This document shows, one piece after another, positions 45,908-57,660 of a DNA stretch of 64,000 nt. The notes under the pieces were generated by a model. That model was not told the DNA's origin. It did not search any database and saw nothing but the letters and a program-made list of their open reading frames with translations. Position numbers and translations under genes: made by a program. How positions within the stretch are numbered: position 1 is the stretch's first letter; every line of letters starts with the position of its first letter. Origin of the DNA: Raphanus sativus (Eukaryota > Streptophyta > Magnoliopsida > Brassicales > Brassicaceae); contig NC_079517.1 of assembly GCF_000801105.2 (NCBI RefSeq), positions 11,532,001 through 11,596,000 of the forward strand. The letters run 5' to 3'.

Positions 45908-48356
45908 CTAGAGTTCTGACCCGCGCGCCCGCGCGGGTGTTGATTCATTTTATATGTGTAAACAATTGAGTTTATATAATAAAACCGTTAAATATATTAT
46001 CCAAATTTTGATGTTATTTATTGTATAGTTGTATAATTTTGTTGTTTATATGTCTTATTCGATAATAATTTTACAAAATGTTTTAACCATTTTTGATATA
46101 TAATACTCCATCCGTATTTTTATAAATGACGTTTTAGAGTTTTTGTTTTGTGTTAAATTATTTGATGTTTCCAAAATTTTATGCAGAATATAGTGATCTT
46201 TGACTTTATATACCCTTGCACTAATGGCTTTAGAGAGTAACTGCACATTAAAAGATGATAAAAAGGATATAATAGACAATATAACAATTTCTTTAATTTA
46301 TGTGCAGCCTTTCAAAACATCAACTAAATAAAAACAGAGGGAGTATATTTTATCATTTTTTAATATTTAGTCTATTTTTGCAACATTTGGTGTAAAAACT
46401 TTTTTTATTTGAAATAATAAGAGTAATATCTTTTTTGAAAAAGAAAAACTAAAAATAGATTTTTATAGTTGTATTTAACATTTTCTAAAATTTATTTCGC
46501 TTTTTTATTTTAAGAAAAAACTGTAGATTACCAAAAATACATTCAAAAGTGAAAAAAAATCCCAAAATTCGTATGCTTTTGTATTGGGATACTCCTATTT
46601 GAAAAAAAAAATAGTCTTTTATGGTCAAGCTGAAGATAACTGGGACTATACCACAAAATTTTAGGATTACCAACTTATGATCTGAGGCTGAACTTATGCG
46701 TACTCCTGATGCTGAGCATGGAACATGCATGTTACCTTTTCTTTTTCTAGTCATGTCTTTGTTTTATTGTTTTTATTTTTCTTGAAAAAGTAAAATCAAT
46801 ATCTTTGTTGTTGTTCTTGAACGGTGTTTTTTTCTAATATTTTCAAGAAATGCCATTATTTCTGGTAATTAAAGCTCCACTACCAAAAGCTCCCTATGAT
46901 ATTGAATTTTTCGTTGGCTGGCTAGCTACGGAAAGAGGCATTAACTAAATTGATTGACATGAAACAAAAATTAGTAACGGACAGTGACGTGTTTTAGTGG
47001 TGAACGAAGGATCAAAGTACATATTTTTATATGCATCTGTATATATGTCAAGCAATCTGAAGATTGTACTACCCATCATCAAAAAATTTCTAATTTTTAT
47101 GATGTATGCAGTCATCTGAGCACCTGCAAAAAAAAAAATATATCCATAACCAAAACGATGGAAAAACAATAGACATTACGCTACCAGTGTATTCTTGTTT
47201 GGTTTGCTGCAAATGATGACATATTCGCTACACATGTACAGTTTGTGCAATTGTCAGCAAATAAACAAATCTTATGTTTATAAAAATAGATCTTCTACTC
47301 GCATCTCCAACTCTCCTATTAACATAAAGACCTGACGCTTCCAACTTCCTTAGCTGAGGAATTCCACAACTCTGAGCTTGTTGGCTAATAGAATCTAGCT
47401 CATTGGATAAGCATGTGTTCATCCATGGACATTTTCTCTCTATGTAACTGTGATATTTTAAGTTTCACATATAGATGTTTTCTCCCAAGAAACGCCATGT
47501 TCCCAAAAGTCTGAACAAATCTCCTCACTATCTGAAACTACTTCCACTCTCAATTAGTGCAAATCACAGCTTTATGCATTTGGTTTCTTTTCTCTTACCA
47601 ATCTGTAACCAACCCTTTGTGAGATTCTGGATTTACATTAGTCAATTTCAAATAAGAAGACTCATGATAGTTTCATTTACCTTTAGATTTTTTTTTTTGC
47701 AAATGTTTGGTAATATGTCCTCCAGCAGCAGTAACTGCAATTAATAATAGATCCGTCTCTTCTTTCTTGACCAGTCATGAAAATACTTGGATAAAAAAAA
47801 CTCTCCAGTCCAGCTAGATAAACATTAGACCTCATTAAAAAACAAACGCACTTGAGGCTGTAGAATCAAAGAATCAGGCTTTCATACAGAGATATAGTCT
47901 ATAGTAAAGCATGAAAGCTACACACTACACACATGTTGAATATCAGATAACCATCCCAAAATCAATCGATCGGTATCCGATTCAAGAGTGATACTGAAAG
48001 CTTCACACCCAATAGCTGCAAGTGGGTCTGGTTTAACAGGACATCTTGAGGGCAATGGTAACGGAAACCATAGTTTTCCACTCCTCTATGGAAAAATCAA
48101 AGTAATGAGCAAGACCTAACGAAGAATAAAAAAAATGGAGTTTTAAGAATATAAAAAAGGACTGGAATCAGAGTAGAGAACCCGATGCAAAATCTATCCA
48201 GAAGAGATGGAGGAAACGCGAAGAAGGCAAGCATATATTAATTTAGGTAATAAATTAATTATGAATGAAAGCTATTATCTCAATGGCATGAGATCGTAAA
48301 TATTTAGGAAAAATGAGGGTTATTTCCAAATTATACTTCAGTTTTAATAGATTAGA
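45908..48356 (-). mobile_element. Helitron, right arm only, minus orientation (2,449 bp)
   Basis: On the minus strand it starts TCTAATCTATTAAAACTGAA (48,356) and ends with hairpin ACCCGCGC-GGGC-GCGCGGGT plus CAGAACTCTAG (45,908). The left arm has the empty site at 25,489/25,490 (GTA|TAT). Gene-like leader and exon fragments lie at about 47,300-48,230 on the minus strand (for example MNTCLSNELDSISQQAQSCG at 47,422), suggesting captured host sequence I cannot name. A Stowaway MITE is nested near its 3' end. No Rep/helicase frame is present. Confidence 0.9.
46106..46343. mobile_element. Stowaway (Tc1/mariner) MITE nested in the Helitron (238 bp)
   Basis: Ends CTCCATCCGTATTTTTATAA and AAACAGAGGGAG, flanked by TA at 46,104-46,105 and 46,344-46,345. 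CTCC-TCCGT type termini with TA duplication are the Stowaway signature. Confidence 0.85.
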
Positions 48357-48362
48357 TACTTA

Positions 48363-49256
48363 TCTATTCTATTAATATCACCCATTGATAATAGTGGTGT
48401 CCAATTAAAAAAACCATTTAAATGTAACTGCATAAAGATTGATAATAGTGGTGTCCAATTAAAAAAACCATTTAAATGTAACTGCATAAAGTAAATATAA
48501 TCAGTTATGTTTCTTCCTACAAATAACTATTTAAATCAAATAACTATTTAAATGGTATTTACTTCTTACAAAAGAAGAAGTTATGTTTCAGTTTATATCT
48601 TTATGTATAACTGCATAAAGTGAATCAACGCTAAATGGTAACTGCATCGTGATTGCATAGACTTCTAATACAATGCCTCAGCAGATAAGTTATACATTAA
48701 AACTTTAGCGTTGATTTAATTATATAATCACAAAAGAAAACAAAAGCTGATGATTCCAAGTTCTTACATGACGAAGTTGTACTTGAGTTAGGTTTCTATG
48801 CACATAAACTGTTTTGAGGCCATCGAGTCAGAATATAATTTTCAGATATTTGAAAAAATAGTTCCATTTAAAATAAAAAATCATATACATTTTTTAAAAT
48901 ACACAAAAACAGATTTTATCGATATATAACGGGTCTATGACAAAAAAAACAATAGTTTAAAAATAATAAACTTTTTCTTTAAACTAAAATACTAAAAATA
49001 AAATCACTGTGAAATAATTCACAAGTTTAACAACAGGTTAATAAACAAATCATAAAATACGGGTCAGAATTATTTAGAATCTTTAAAATTTTGGTCATAT
49101 TTAAAATAACAAAAATTATTCATTCAATAATTTTAGATAAATTTCATAAAATTCTTAACAAACTATAATTTATCAAAGATAAAAATATTCATGACATAAA
49201 ATTAATATTTTCAACAAAATATATACCCGCCCTCTGAAGGGCGGGTCAGAATCTAG
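48363..49256 (+). mobile_element. Helitron, right arm only, plus orientation (894 bp)
   Basis: 5' TCTATTCTATTAATATCACC; 3' hairpin ACCCGCCCT-CTGA-AGGGCGGGT then CAGAATCTAG. Its 5' end faces that of the preceding Helitron across only six bases (TACTTA, 48,357-48,362). The left arm has its empty site at 25,483/25,484. Closely related at both ends to the left-arm element at 19,336. Confidence 0.9.
48384..48491. repeat. 54-bp perfect tandem duplication near the Helitron 5' end
   Basis: Two consecutive identical copies beginning ATTGATAATAGTGGTGTCCA and ending ACTGCATAAAG, period 54 bases. Confidence 0.85.
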
Positions 49257-49501
49257 TTTTTTTTAAACCGCTATTGACTTATTAACACATTTGATGTTCA
49301 AGTGATTAATCCATTTAAAAAAAAAAAAAAAAAAAACTAAGCGAGCATGTTTTATCTTGCAGGTGCTTCGCCTCTTTGTGCTGAATTTAGAAATCTAGTA
49401 TTAATGCAACCAATGATCTTGCCAATGGTTGCACGTTCTAACTTCTAACTATAGCAACTGCTCATGAACTTTCAAATTCATATTAATCAGAGTCCCATGT
49501 A

Positions 49502-50287
49502 TCTATTCTATTAAAACATAAACATTCCGAAAAAATCTATTTATAAAAGTTGTTTTGGACTTTTTCATTTAGCTATCTATGTTACCATATATATTATGTT
49601 ACCTATTATTTCGAACCAAACCTATCCAATAGCCATACAAAATCCTAACAATAACTATTCTCGCATGTACCATACCTATCCAATAGCCCATCCTAAATCT
49701 ATGGTATGTCTAACACAAGAAAACAAAACATGTCGGCAGATAAATGAGCTTGGCCCGATTTTAGTTTAATTTGTTAAGATTCTAGCCATTATTCTAAAAC
49801 CCAATATATAAAATAAAATAATTTTAGTAAGACCCATTTTTTCAATATAGTAAAACTCATTCTTTTTAAATTCATTTTACATCTATATCAAATCATTTAT
49901 AATTTAAAAACTTAGATCTAAATTTGTAATAATATATGTCTAAAGCTTAATTTTTAGTTTAGATTTGTAATATATTGACTATTTTTTTTAAACTGATAGG
50001 TTTATATTAACTACATTTATTACATTGATAGTTAATACATATATATAAATATGTGCCACAGTTTTTCGAATAGCAATAGATTTAATTAGATTTTACAACT
50101 TAGGTTAAACATACAAACATCGTTTTCAAAAACTTTTCTAACATATTTCAAAAACGCAAACACCTCATAACATCCATATAAATCAATATATTTTTAATTT
50201 AAAAGTAAACAATCTATATAAACACACAATACATATCAGTGTTAAACGGAAAAAACCCGCGCTTTCTAAGCGCGGATCAAAATCTAA
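49502..50287 (+). mobile_element. Helitron, right arm only (786 bp)
   Basis: 5' TCTATTCTATTAAAACATAA; 3' hairpin CCGCGCTT-TCT-AAGCGCGG then ATCAAAATCTAA (the CTAA variant of the CTRR end). The left arm has the intact target at 25,254/25,255 (ATGTA|TTTG in right-arm sense). No target duplication and no coding capacity seen. Confidence 0.9.
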
Positions 50288-50639
50288 TTTGATTTAAATA
50301 TAAGCGTAAGTAGACATGTCTATTAGGACTAGAACCAGCAGCCGGAACCGACCAGTCTTAAAAATTATCAGATTTGGGCTTAATTTTATAAACCCAAAAA
50401 AATTATGCTTTTCAGATTAATCCATTTGGTTCTGATATTTTGGGCCTAAACACGTTTGAGATAAGGCCGGTTCGAAAACCCCAAGATTTTGTATTTTAGT
50501 TTAAATATTATCATTTTTACAATCAAAACCATTATTAGTGTTAACATATTATTTTAATATTTTTGATCTAAATTCTAATAAAGCAAACATGAAAGTTGTT
50601 AATATACTTTTTTTGTCATCAACTTAAACAGATTCATAC

Positions 50640-51190
50640 TGACTCTATAAACCAAATTGGTAGCTCCACATCTATGTGAATGACGAAAGATGGTTGTTTC
50701 TTAACACTGCGTGCTAAACTATCGGTCTTTGAATTTTGCATCCGTGATACATGAATGATCTCTAAGCTGAGGAAGTTTTCTTTTGGAGTCTTGATATCTT
50801 TCAAATAACTTGTAAAAAGTGACCATTTTTATGGTTCCGAAACCATTTTCACCAATTGAGAACAATCTGTTGCAAACGTGACTTGAAACTAACGTAAGTT
50901 CCTCATACACTCAATTGCCCAAAGTAGCGCCTCCACCTCCGTATGAAGAGGGGAAAGACTAACCCTGAAATTTCTTACCTCCATCAGCTCATCAAAACCT
51001 TTCTAGAGTATTATACCAACTTGTTCTGAAAAATATCATTTTCTTTACAAGAACTATCTGTAAAACACCATCATCCTGGAATTGACTAGGGTCGTGACCT
51101 CTATGGTGTTGCCCTATCTATGTTAAGCATTTGTGTCTTAGCCCAAAGTGTTGATTCTGTTTCTGCCAGTTTAATGGTAATCGTGGGATC
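50640..51190 (-). mobile_element. LINE relic, right copy
   Basis: Mirror of 24,330-24,890; the same degenerate RNase H fragment read on the minus strand, with stops and frameshifts. A 63-residue frame at 50719-50910 is part of it. Confidence 0.7.
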
Positions 51191-51953
51191 TATATCCAAA
51201 TTACTGAAAATTTTATTATTCTTTCATTTTCAAATTACTGAAAATTTTATAATGGTTTCCCTGAGTTCCATATCCAATAAGTTTTCTTTCAGAGTCTTTA
51301 TTATAATTTTCACATATTTAATTCATAAAGTACCTCAGTCTAATATAATATAGGCTAGAATGATAAATTTTGTTATAAAAATAGCGTATATTTTTATTTT
51401 CTTTTGTTTTATGAATTTTTAATAAAAATTAACTATGATAATATTGTATTATTAATTACAAAATTAATTATTGCATTACTTTATAAAAATATTTAAATTA
51501 TTTGATAGAATTTTGTTAGATTTTTTCTCAGCATATTTTGTTATAATTAAAAATAAAATCCAAATATATAGTTAAGTTGATTTATTATTAATATCTTTAT
51601 TGATTATTAAGATTTAATGTAAATACTCAAATATGCCACATTAAATAATTATTTATTTTTTTGAAAACATTAAATAATTAATTAAATGGTTCTTCTATGA
51701 CTGGTATATCTAAAGACAATTTCTATATATAATGTGTTGTTATCTGAAAAAAATCTTTTAATAAAAGTAAAAAATTAAGAAAAACAGAAACACATATAAC
51801 TAAATATTAATGAAGTAAATACTTAATTTTATGTAATTCAAAATAGAATATTCACTGATTTATAACATTTACCTATTATTAGTAAATAAGTGTACAAATA
51901 AATTTTCAAAAAAGTTATACGTAAGAATATTCAAATGAAAACATAAATAATAT
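51191..51953. other. AT-rich spacer, right arm
   Basis: Counterpart of left 23,833-24,330 and 22,490-22,797. The point 51,655/51,656 is the empty site for the 1,035-bp left-arm Helitron-like element. No gene is seen. Confidence 0.5.
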
Positions 51954-52053
51954 NNNNNNNNNNNNNNNNNNNNNNNNNNNNNNNNNNNNNNNNNNNNNNN
52001 NNNNNNNNNNNNNNNNNNNNNNNNNNNNNNNNNNNNNNNNNNNNNNNNNNNNN
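51954..52053. other. Second assembly gap of exactly 100 N
   Basis: A placeholder gap. By alignment with the left arm, the flanks correspond to about 22,402 and 22,490, so the missing sequence is probably only about 85-90 bases of AT-rich repeat. Confidence 0.95.
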
Positions 52054-53693
52054 CCACATGGATGGATGAAACACCTAGTTTTAAATATTTTACGAAACAC
52101 AAAAAATTTCGATGTGATATTTCGTGATCGAGTTCTCTCGTTAAAAATTACAGCTATTAATATCCTTTATATCCTTAATGAATAAAATATATAAATTACC
52201 CATGAAATAAAAAAAGAATTTAAATTTTTTTTTGAAACACAAAATTTTCTATGTGATTTTTAGTGATTGAGTTCTCTTATTAAAAATTACAGCTATTAAT
52301 ATTCTTTATATCCTTAATGAATAAAATATATAAATTACCCATGAAATAAAAAAGAGTTTTATTTTTTTAGATAAGTGGTTAAAATTAATAATAAAAAGAA
52401 TTATCTAAAATCCAAAAACATATTTTAAAACGAAAAAATAATTCCTATATATACAGATCAGTTATCTGAAAAATATATTTTAATAATAAGTTAAAAATTA
52501 AGAAAAACAGAAAGCACATATAACTAAATATTAGTGAAGTAAACTCTTAATTTTATATAATTTAAAATATAATATCAGTGATTTTTAAGAAATTTTCAGA
52601 AAATTATACGTAAGAATGTTTAAATGAAAACATAAATAATAATTATTTAAAAGGTGAACATAAATTATAAATAATAATTATTATAGTCTAATAATGAGTA
52701 AAAATATATTAATAAGTAATTACAAAATGTTTATGTCTGCATGGACGAGCGTATTATTTTTTACAACAAAAGGCTATTTGAAACCTATGCATAATCCAAA
52801 CTTGGAGCCAATTCGGAGGAACTAAATCAACATAATCCATAGGAGAAGGCAGATTCCGAGCACCGCGTGCCAGCTTATTAGTCATTGTGTTTTTTGTCTT
52901 TGAAATATGTTGAACAGTGAAAGTTTAAATACGTGTTAAATTAAATACTAACGTCATCGTTACTTTCGTTAAATTATAATTAATGCCGTTTAAAACGATG
53001 TGTAAAAACTACAAATTTTTAAAATTTATGTATTTAATTGGTAATAAAAATTAGTTTGTGTATTATACAGTGATCTAAAATATTTTTTTTGTGTATTTTA
53101 TTAGTAAATGAAAATTATTCCATGTATTTTTAAAGATTTTTTTTCTTATAAAATTCTTATCAAATGTAAGAAATATAATTATATAGTAATCATTTTGATC
53201 GGTAAACGGAATTCTTGAGATGAGAAGAATGTTTTAAGATATTTCTAGTGGTTTACTCTATGTTCTACTTTAAAATAAAGTGATTTTATAATAGAGTTTG
53301 CTCAACTAGTATTCTATTTTAAATTAGAAAATCGAATAATGAAAAAAACAATTTACTATATAATTAGAATAAACCTATTTTCTACTCTTAAAAAGGTAAA
53401 AAATAAAGTGTGATTGAAGCACTTTTTATCTAAACTCTATTTTATCGTAAACTCTATTTAATACACTAATAGGTTAAACCGATCAGAATTTAGAACCGAA
53501 CCAATAAATTAATTTATAGTCAACTAGCGATCACCAAATACAGGATCTAGAGATCGTACGGTTCTCGTTCATTCTCATGAATCACATCTATAAACAAGCG
53601 GCCTGGATCACAAGAGTTGCTCGTGAAGAAGAACACAATTGGATCTGAGCTCTCTCTCTAACTCGAAATCAAACGACGAAACCCTAACCTCCG
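52054..53693. other. Right-arm AT-rich duplications and GOST promoter
   Basis: Mirror of 21,050-22,402 plus the GOST upstream region, including both copies of the TTATTTCATGGGTAATTT unit (in reverse) and the LINE tail near 52,780-52,880. The Helitron of 19,336 is absent here; its empty site is 53,469/53,470. The last ~120 bases before the GOST ATG are well conserved between arms and form its leader. Confidence 0.55.
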
Positions 53694-55019
53694 ATGGATC
53701 TCTCATCTCGTTTCTCATCGATCCTCGTCATCCTCCTCCTCCTCACCATCACCACATCCTTCGCCGAGATCCGCAAATCCGAGATCCGATCCGATGACCG
53801 GCCCATCATCCCCCTGGACGAATTCGGATTCACTCACACGGGCCGCCTCGAGCTCGACGCCTCCAAGATCTCCCTCTCCAACACCAATCCGGACCTCGAC
53901 CTCTCCAAGGTCGGCTTCTTCCTCTGCACGCGCGACGCCTGGGTGCACGTGATCCAACAACTCGAGGAAGAGGAGATCACGTGCGCTCTCCAGTCGGATC
54001 TCGTCAAGCACGTGTTCACCTTCAACAGGCTCAACCGCAACACCTCCTTCTCAACCGTCTTCACCGAGAACGACGCCGACCAGTACTCCCTCGTCTTCGC
54101 CAACTGCCTCCAGAATGTCAAGGTCACCATGGACGTCAGATCCGCCATGTACAACCTCGAAGGGAAGAGCGGCGGCAGCGGCGGACGAGATTACCTCTCC
54201 GCCGGGAGAACCGTCCTCCCCAAGGTCTACTTCCTATTCTCAATCATCTACTTCTCCCTCGCCGCCACGTGGATCTACGTCCTCTTCAAGAAACGACGCA
54301 CCGTCTTCGCGATCCACTTCTTCATGCTCGGCGTCGTCGTTTTGAAAGCTCTCAACCTCCTCTGCGAGGCGGAGGATAAGTCCTACATCAAGAAAACTGG
54401 ATCAGGCCACGGATGGGACGTGCTGTTCTACATCTTCAGTTTCCTTAAAGGAATCACTCTCTTCACGCTCATCGTCTTGATCGGGACCGGGTGGTCTTTC
54501 TTGAAGCCTTACTTGCAGGACAAGGAGAAGAAAGTGTTGATGATAGTCATCCCTCTCCAGGTTGTTGCTAATTTCGCGCAGGTGGTTATCGACGAGACGG
54601 GGCCTTACGGGCAAGACTGGGTCACGTGGAAACAGATCTTCTTGCTCGTTGATGTGGTGTGTTGCTGTGCTGTTTTGTTCCCCATTGTTTGGTCCATCAA
54701 AAACTTGCGCGAGGCGGCTAAGACTGATGGGAAGGCTGCTGTGAATTTGGTTAAGTTGACTCTCTTTAGGCATTACTATATTGTGGTTATCTGCTATATT
54801 TACTTTACACGTGTTGTGGTGTATGCGCTGGAGACCATTACCTCGTACAAGTATATGTGGACTAGCGTTGTGGCTAGCGAGTTGGCTACTTTGGCGTTCT
54901 ATCTGTTTACTGGTTACAAGTTCAGGCCGGAGGTGCATAACCCGTACTTTGTTGTTGATGATGATGAGGAAGAGGCTGCAGCTGAAGCCTTGAAGCTCGA
55001 AGACGAGTTTGAATTGTAA
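53694..55019 (+). CDS. GOST-family seven-transmembrane protein, right-arm copy, intact
   Basis: Same protein family and layout as the gene at 17,790-19,112: single exon, 441 residues, signal peptide, lumenal domain, seven membrane helices, acidic tail DDDEEEAAAEALKLEDEFEL. Compared with the left copy it has one Arg fewer and one Leu more in the signal peptide and an extra Ser in the Gly-rich linker (KSGGSGGRDY); the rest of the protein looks the same. Synonymous changes are scattered through the exon, so the protein is under constraint in both copies. Confidence 0.9.
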   Translation: MDLSSRFSSILVILLLLTITTSFAEIRKSEIRSDDRPIIPLDEFGFTHTGRLELDASKISLSNTNPDLDLSKVGFFLCTRDAWVHVIQQLEEEEITCALQSDLVKHVFTFNRLNRNTSFSTVFTENDADQYSLVFANCLQNVKVTMDVRSAMYNLEGKSGGSGGRDYLSAGRTVLPKVYFLFSIIYFSLAATWIYVLFKKRRTVFAIHFFMLGVVVLKALNLLCEAEDKSYIKKTGSGHGWDVLFYIFSFLKGITLFTLIVLIGTGWSFLKPYLQDKEKKVLMIVIPLQVVANFAQVVIDETGPYGQDWVTWKQIFLLVDVVCCCAVLFPIVWSIKNLREAAKTDGKAAVNLVKLTLFRHYYIVVICYIYFTRVVVYALETITSYKYMWTSVVASELATLAFYLFTGYKFRPEVHNPYFVVDDDEEEAAAEALKLEDEFEL

Positions 55020-56226
55020 GTCAAAAGAAGCGTACTTTTGTTTGACAGCATGATTTAGAGTACATGGTATCATTATCAGGACTTATCTGGTAAAACCAGC
55101 TTCTCTTATATGGTTTTTTTCTTCTTAATTTTTTTTTCTTTTTATAATGTAATACATGTTTGTTTGAATGAGTTGTTAGGACACGACTCATATATCGTGT
55201 CTTATCTATTGCGTAGTATTATTGTGTATTAGTGGTAAATAAAACGCTTGGTGCTTTATACTTATGCTGAGAACTATATGAACGACGAAATGGCCTGATT
55301 AGAAAAGTAGGTTAAGCGTTGACAAAAAAAAGTAGGTTAAGGAAGCAAGTAGCTTGAAAGTTGAAAGTAGGCAAACCTTGAGCACAGATATGCCTTCCTA
55401 ACTTTGTTGGATCTGTAATATATACATTTGTCCAAAGTGACAGCTCAATGAATTGGTAGAGAGTGTATGGTTGGTTTGAGAATTGAGATGGAAGATATAC
55501 ACGTGACTTCCCTTTCAAATGAAAATATCACTCTACTTGTGCCAAGATTCTGTCGCTAGACTCTTGCCTCAAATATCTTTGACGTTATGATCCATCTTTA
55601 GAAAACATTTGATCAACTAAGCTTTTCATTATGTATATATATGCTTTAGAATAAAGCAAAGACCAAAGGTTTGAGAGAGCAGTGGTAGGAACAATAAAGA
55701 TGGCGAATTTACTAAATCACACAGAAAATAGGCTCCCCACCAAACCTACACCAACCTAACAAACTAATTAAATCAAAGCAAGAGGAAGAGAAACTGTGTA
55801 AATTTTGTTATGTTTTCTTTCTTGCTCTCAACGTTGCTTCATCGGTCATATTTAATTTTATGGCTGTTACGCTGTTTTCATGTATACGTTATCTTTAAAA
55901 TTCTGGTACCTCTCCTTTTGTTTGTTTGGGAGAAGAAGAAAAATCAATAGCTCAATTTACTACGTATGAAGTGTACATTAAAGCAAGACTTTTCACTAGA
56001 CTACCACAAGTTGAAGATATGATGCGTGGGAGGATGTTCCCGTGTGCACTCTCTAAGGCCAAGATATTGAAAAACATCATATAGAAAGTTAAGAAAATAT
56101 ACAAACAAGCCCAAACGGGTCTTTTGAAGAACACAACACACACGGCAAATTCAGTACAAAACATGAAGAAGACTTTGAACAACATATGCCTTAAAATGCT
56201 TGCTGGAGAGACGCCAAGAGATGGGA
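55020..56226. other. Convergent 3' region, right arm
   Basis: 3' UTR of GOST and 3' relic of the RLP pseudogene; mirror of 16,601-17,789. It contains small indels relative to the left arm, including a shorter TA tract. No gene is supported. Confidence 0.5.
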
Positions 56227-57155
56227 CTAAAAAGCAATTGTGGTGACTCTGAGATTTCTTCGACAAAACTTTTCTGCGAACCATTCTTGATAGTGTGAAG
56301 TGAAGATGTGTCCGATCACCAATCCACAGAACAAACCAGGTTAGTGTGTTCATTTCCCGCCAATTGGAAAAATAGTGAGGTGGAAGGTTTCCAGTAAAAT
56401 CATTGTGGGATACATCAATGACTCTCAAACTCTGAAAACCATTAATGGACATGTGGCGATGATACAACGGTCCAAAGAACTCATTTGATCCGAGGATGAG
56501 AACATGTAGACCCTAACCATGATGGAAACTTGTCTTTGAGTTTGTTGCTTTCCACATTCACAAGTTGCAGATTTTTGCAATTGATTAAGGACTTTGGAAA
56601 CTTTCCCTCCAGTTGGTTGTGACTAATGTCTAATGACCGTAACTTGGTAGCATTGGCAAATATATCTGGAATAGCCCCACTGAAACTATTGTTACGAAGA
56701 ACCAGTTCTTTAAGATCACCAATGGAATTATTTAGACATGGAGGAATTGAACCGTTGAAGAGATTGTTAGCCCTTTAAGCTTGCAAATCCAACGGGGAAA
56801 TGGTCCTCTGAATGAACTTGAACTCAGATCCAAAACTTGGATTGGTGTTTCATGTGAAAGATTTTCAAAACTGCTAAGAGAGTTATGAGAAAGAAGCATT
56901 TTGGTGAATCTCCATAAGAAACTTGGCACTTCACCTTTCAACTTGTTGTTGGAAAGTTCTAAAACTGTGAGGTTGACTAACTTTGATATTGATCTAGGGA
57001 CCGGACCAGTGAAATTGTTGTGGCTAAGATGTAACTCCCTGAGGTTGAGGAACTCAGATATAGATTCCGGGATTGGACCATCGAATTTGTTACCAGAAAG
57101 GTCTAGAAACTCTAGCTTAGGCGATGATAAAGAAGAAATATTAGCAAACTCTATA
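56227..57155 (-). pseudogene. RLP pseudogene, right-arm copy with different deletions
   Basis: Counterpart of 15,190-16,600 with the same 5' truncation. Here the segment encoding SFSG(A)[19 protein letters not shown] LRRs (about 56,570-56,700), missing in the left copy, is kept. In turn about 570 bases present in the left copy are missing: REMNTLT joins directly to WFVLWIGD near 56,340, removing the island and last LRRs. Further small losses: 19 bases near 56,768 and about 16 bases near 56,510. Neither arm can encode a receptor. Confidence 0.85.
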
Positions 57156-57164
57156 GCTTATTAC

Positions 57165-57660
57165 CGACAAAACCAGGAAATTAGAATTTCTCTGTAAAAA
57201 CCGGAAAACTACGTTTTTCTCCAAAAATGAAAAATCATATTATTCGGCCAAAACTAAAATTTTGTTTTCTCGTTAAAATCAGCAAATCACATTTTTTTTT
57301 GCTAAAGCTATAAAATTTTCTTTTTATCTAAAACCGAAAAGTCGTGGTTCTTTTTAAACCATAAAATTGTGTTGTGCCTCCAAAATCACAAAATCATATT
57401 TTCTGTAAATATAGATTTTTCTGTCAATCCCATAAAATTGTTTGTTTCTCACAAAACCTCTAAACTATGTTTTTTTGCCTAAACCACTATACCATGTTTT
57501 CCGGTCTAAACGGCTAAATCGATTTTCACGATAAAATCGAAAATTGGATTTTTTTCTCTAAAACCGGAAAATCCAATCTTTGTTTAGTTACATTATCCGT
57601 CAAAACCAAAAATTAGATTTTTAAAACAAAATTGCATTGTATTTTCCATCAAAATTGTAA
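57165..57660. repeat. Degenerate minisatellite, right copy
   Basis: Reverse-complement counterpart of 14,680-15,165: AAAACCG/CTAAAA...AAATC units of about 25-45 bases. Diverged from the left copy by many small indels. Confidence 0.6.

Noticed and set aside
45908..49256. The 3.35-kb block as a single TIR transposon with CTAGATTCTGACCCGC-like inverted ends
   Set aside because: The outer ends do look like inverted repeats, but each is a Helitron 3' end. The left-arm empty sites show two insertions separated by six host bases.
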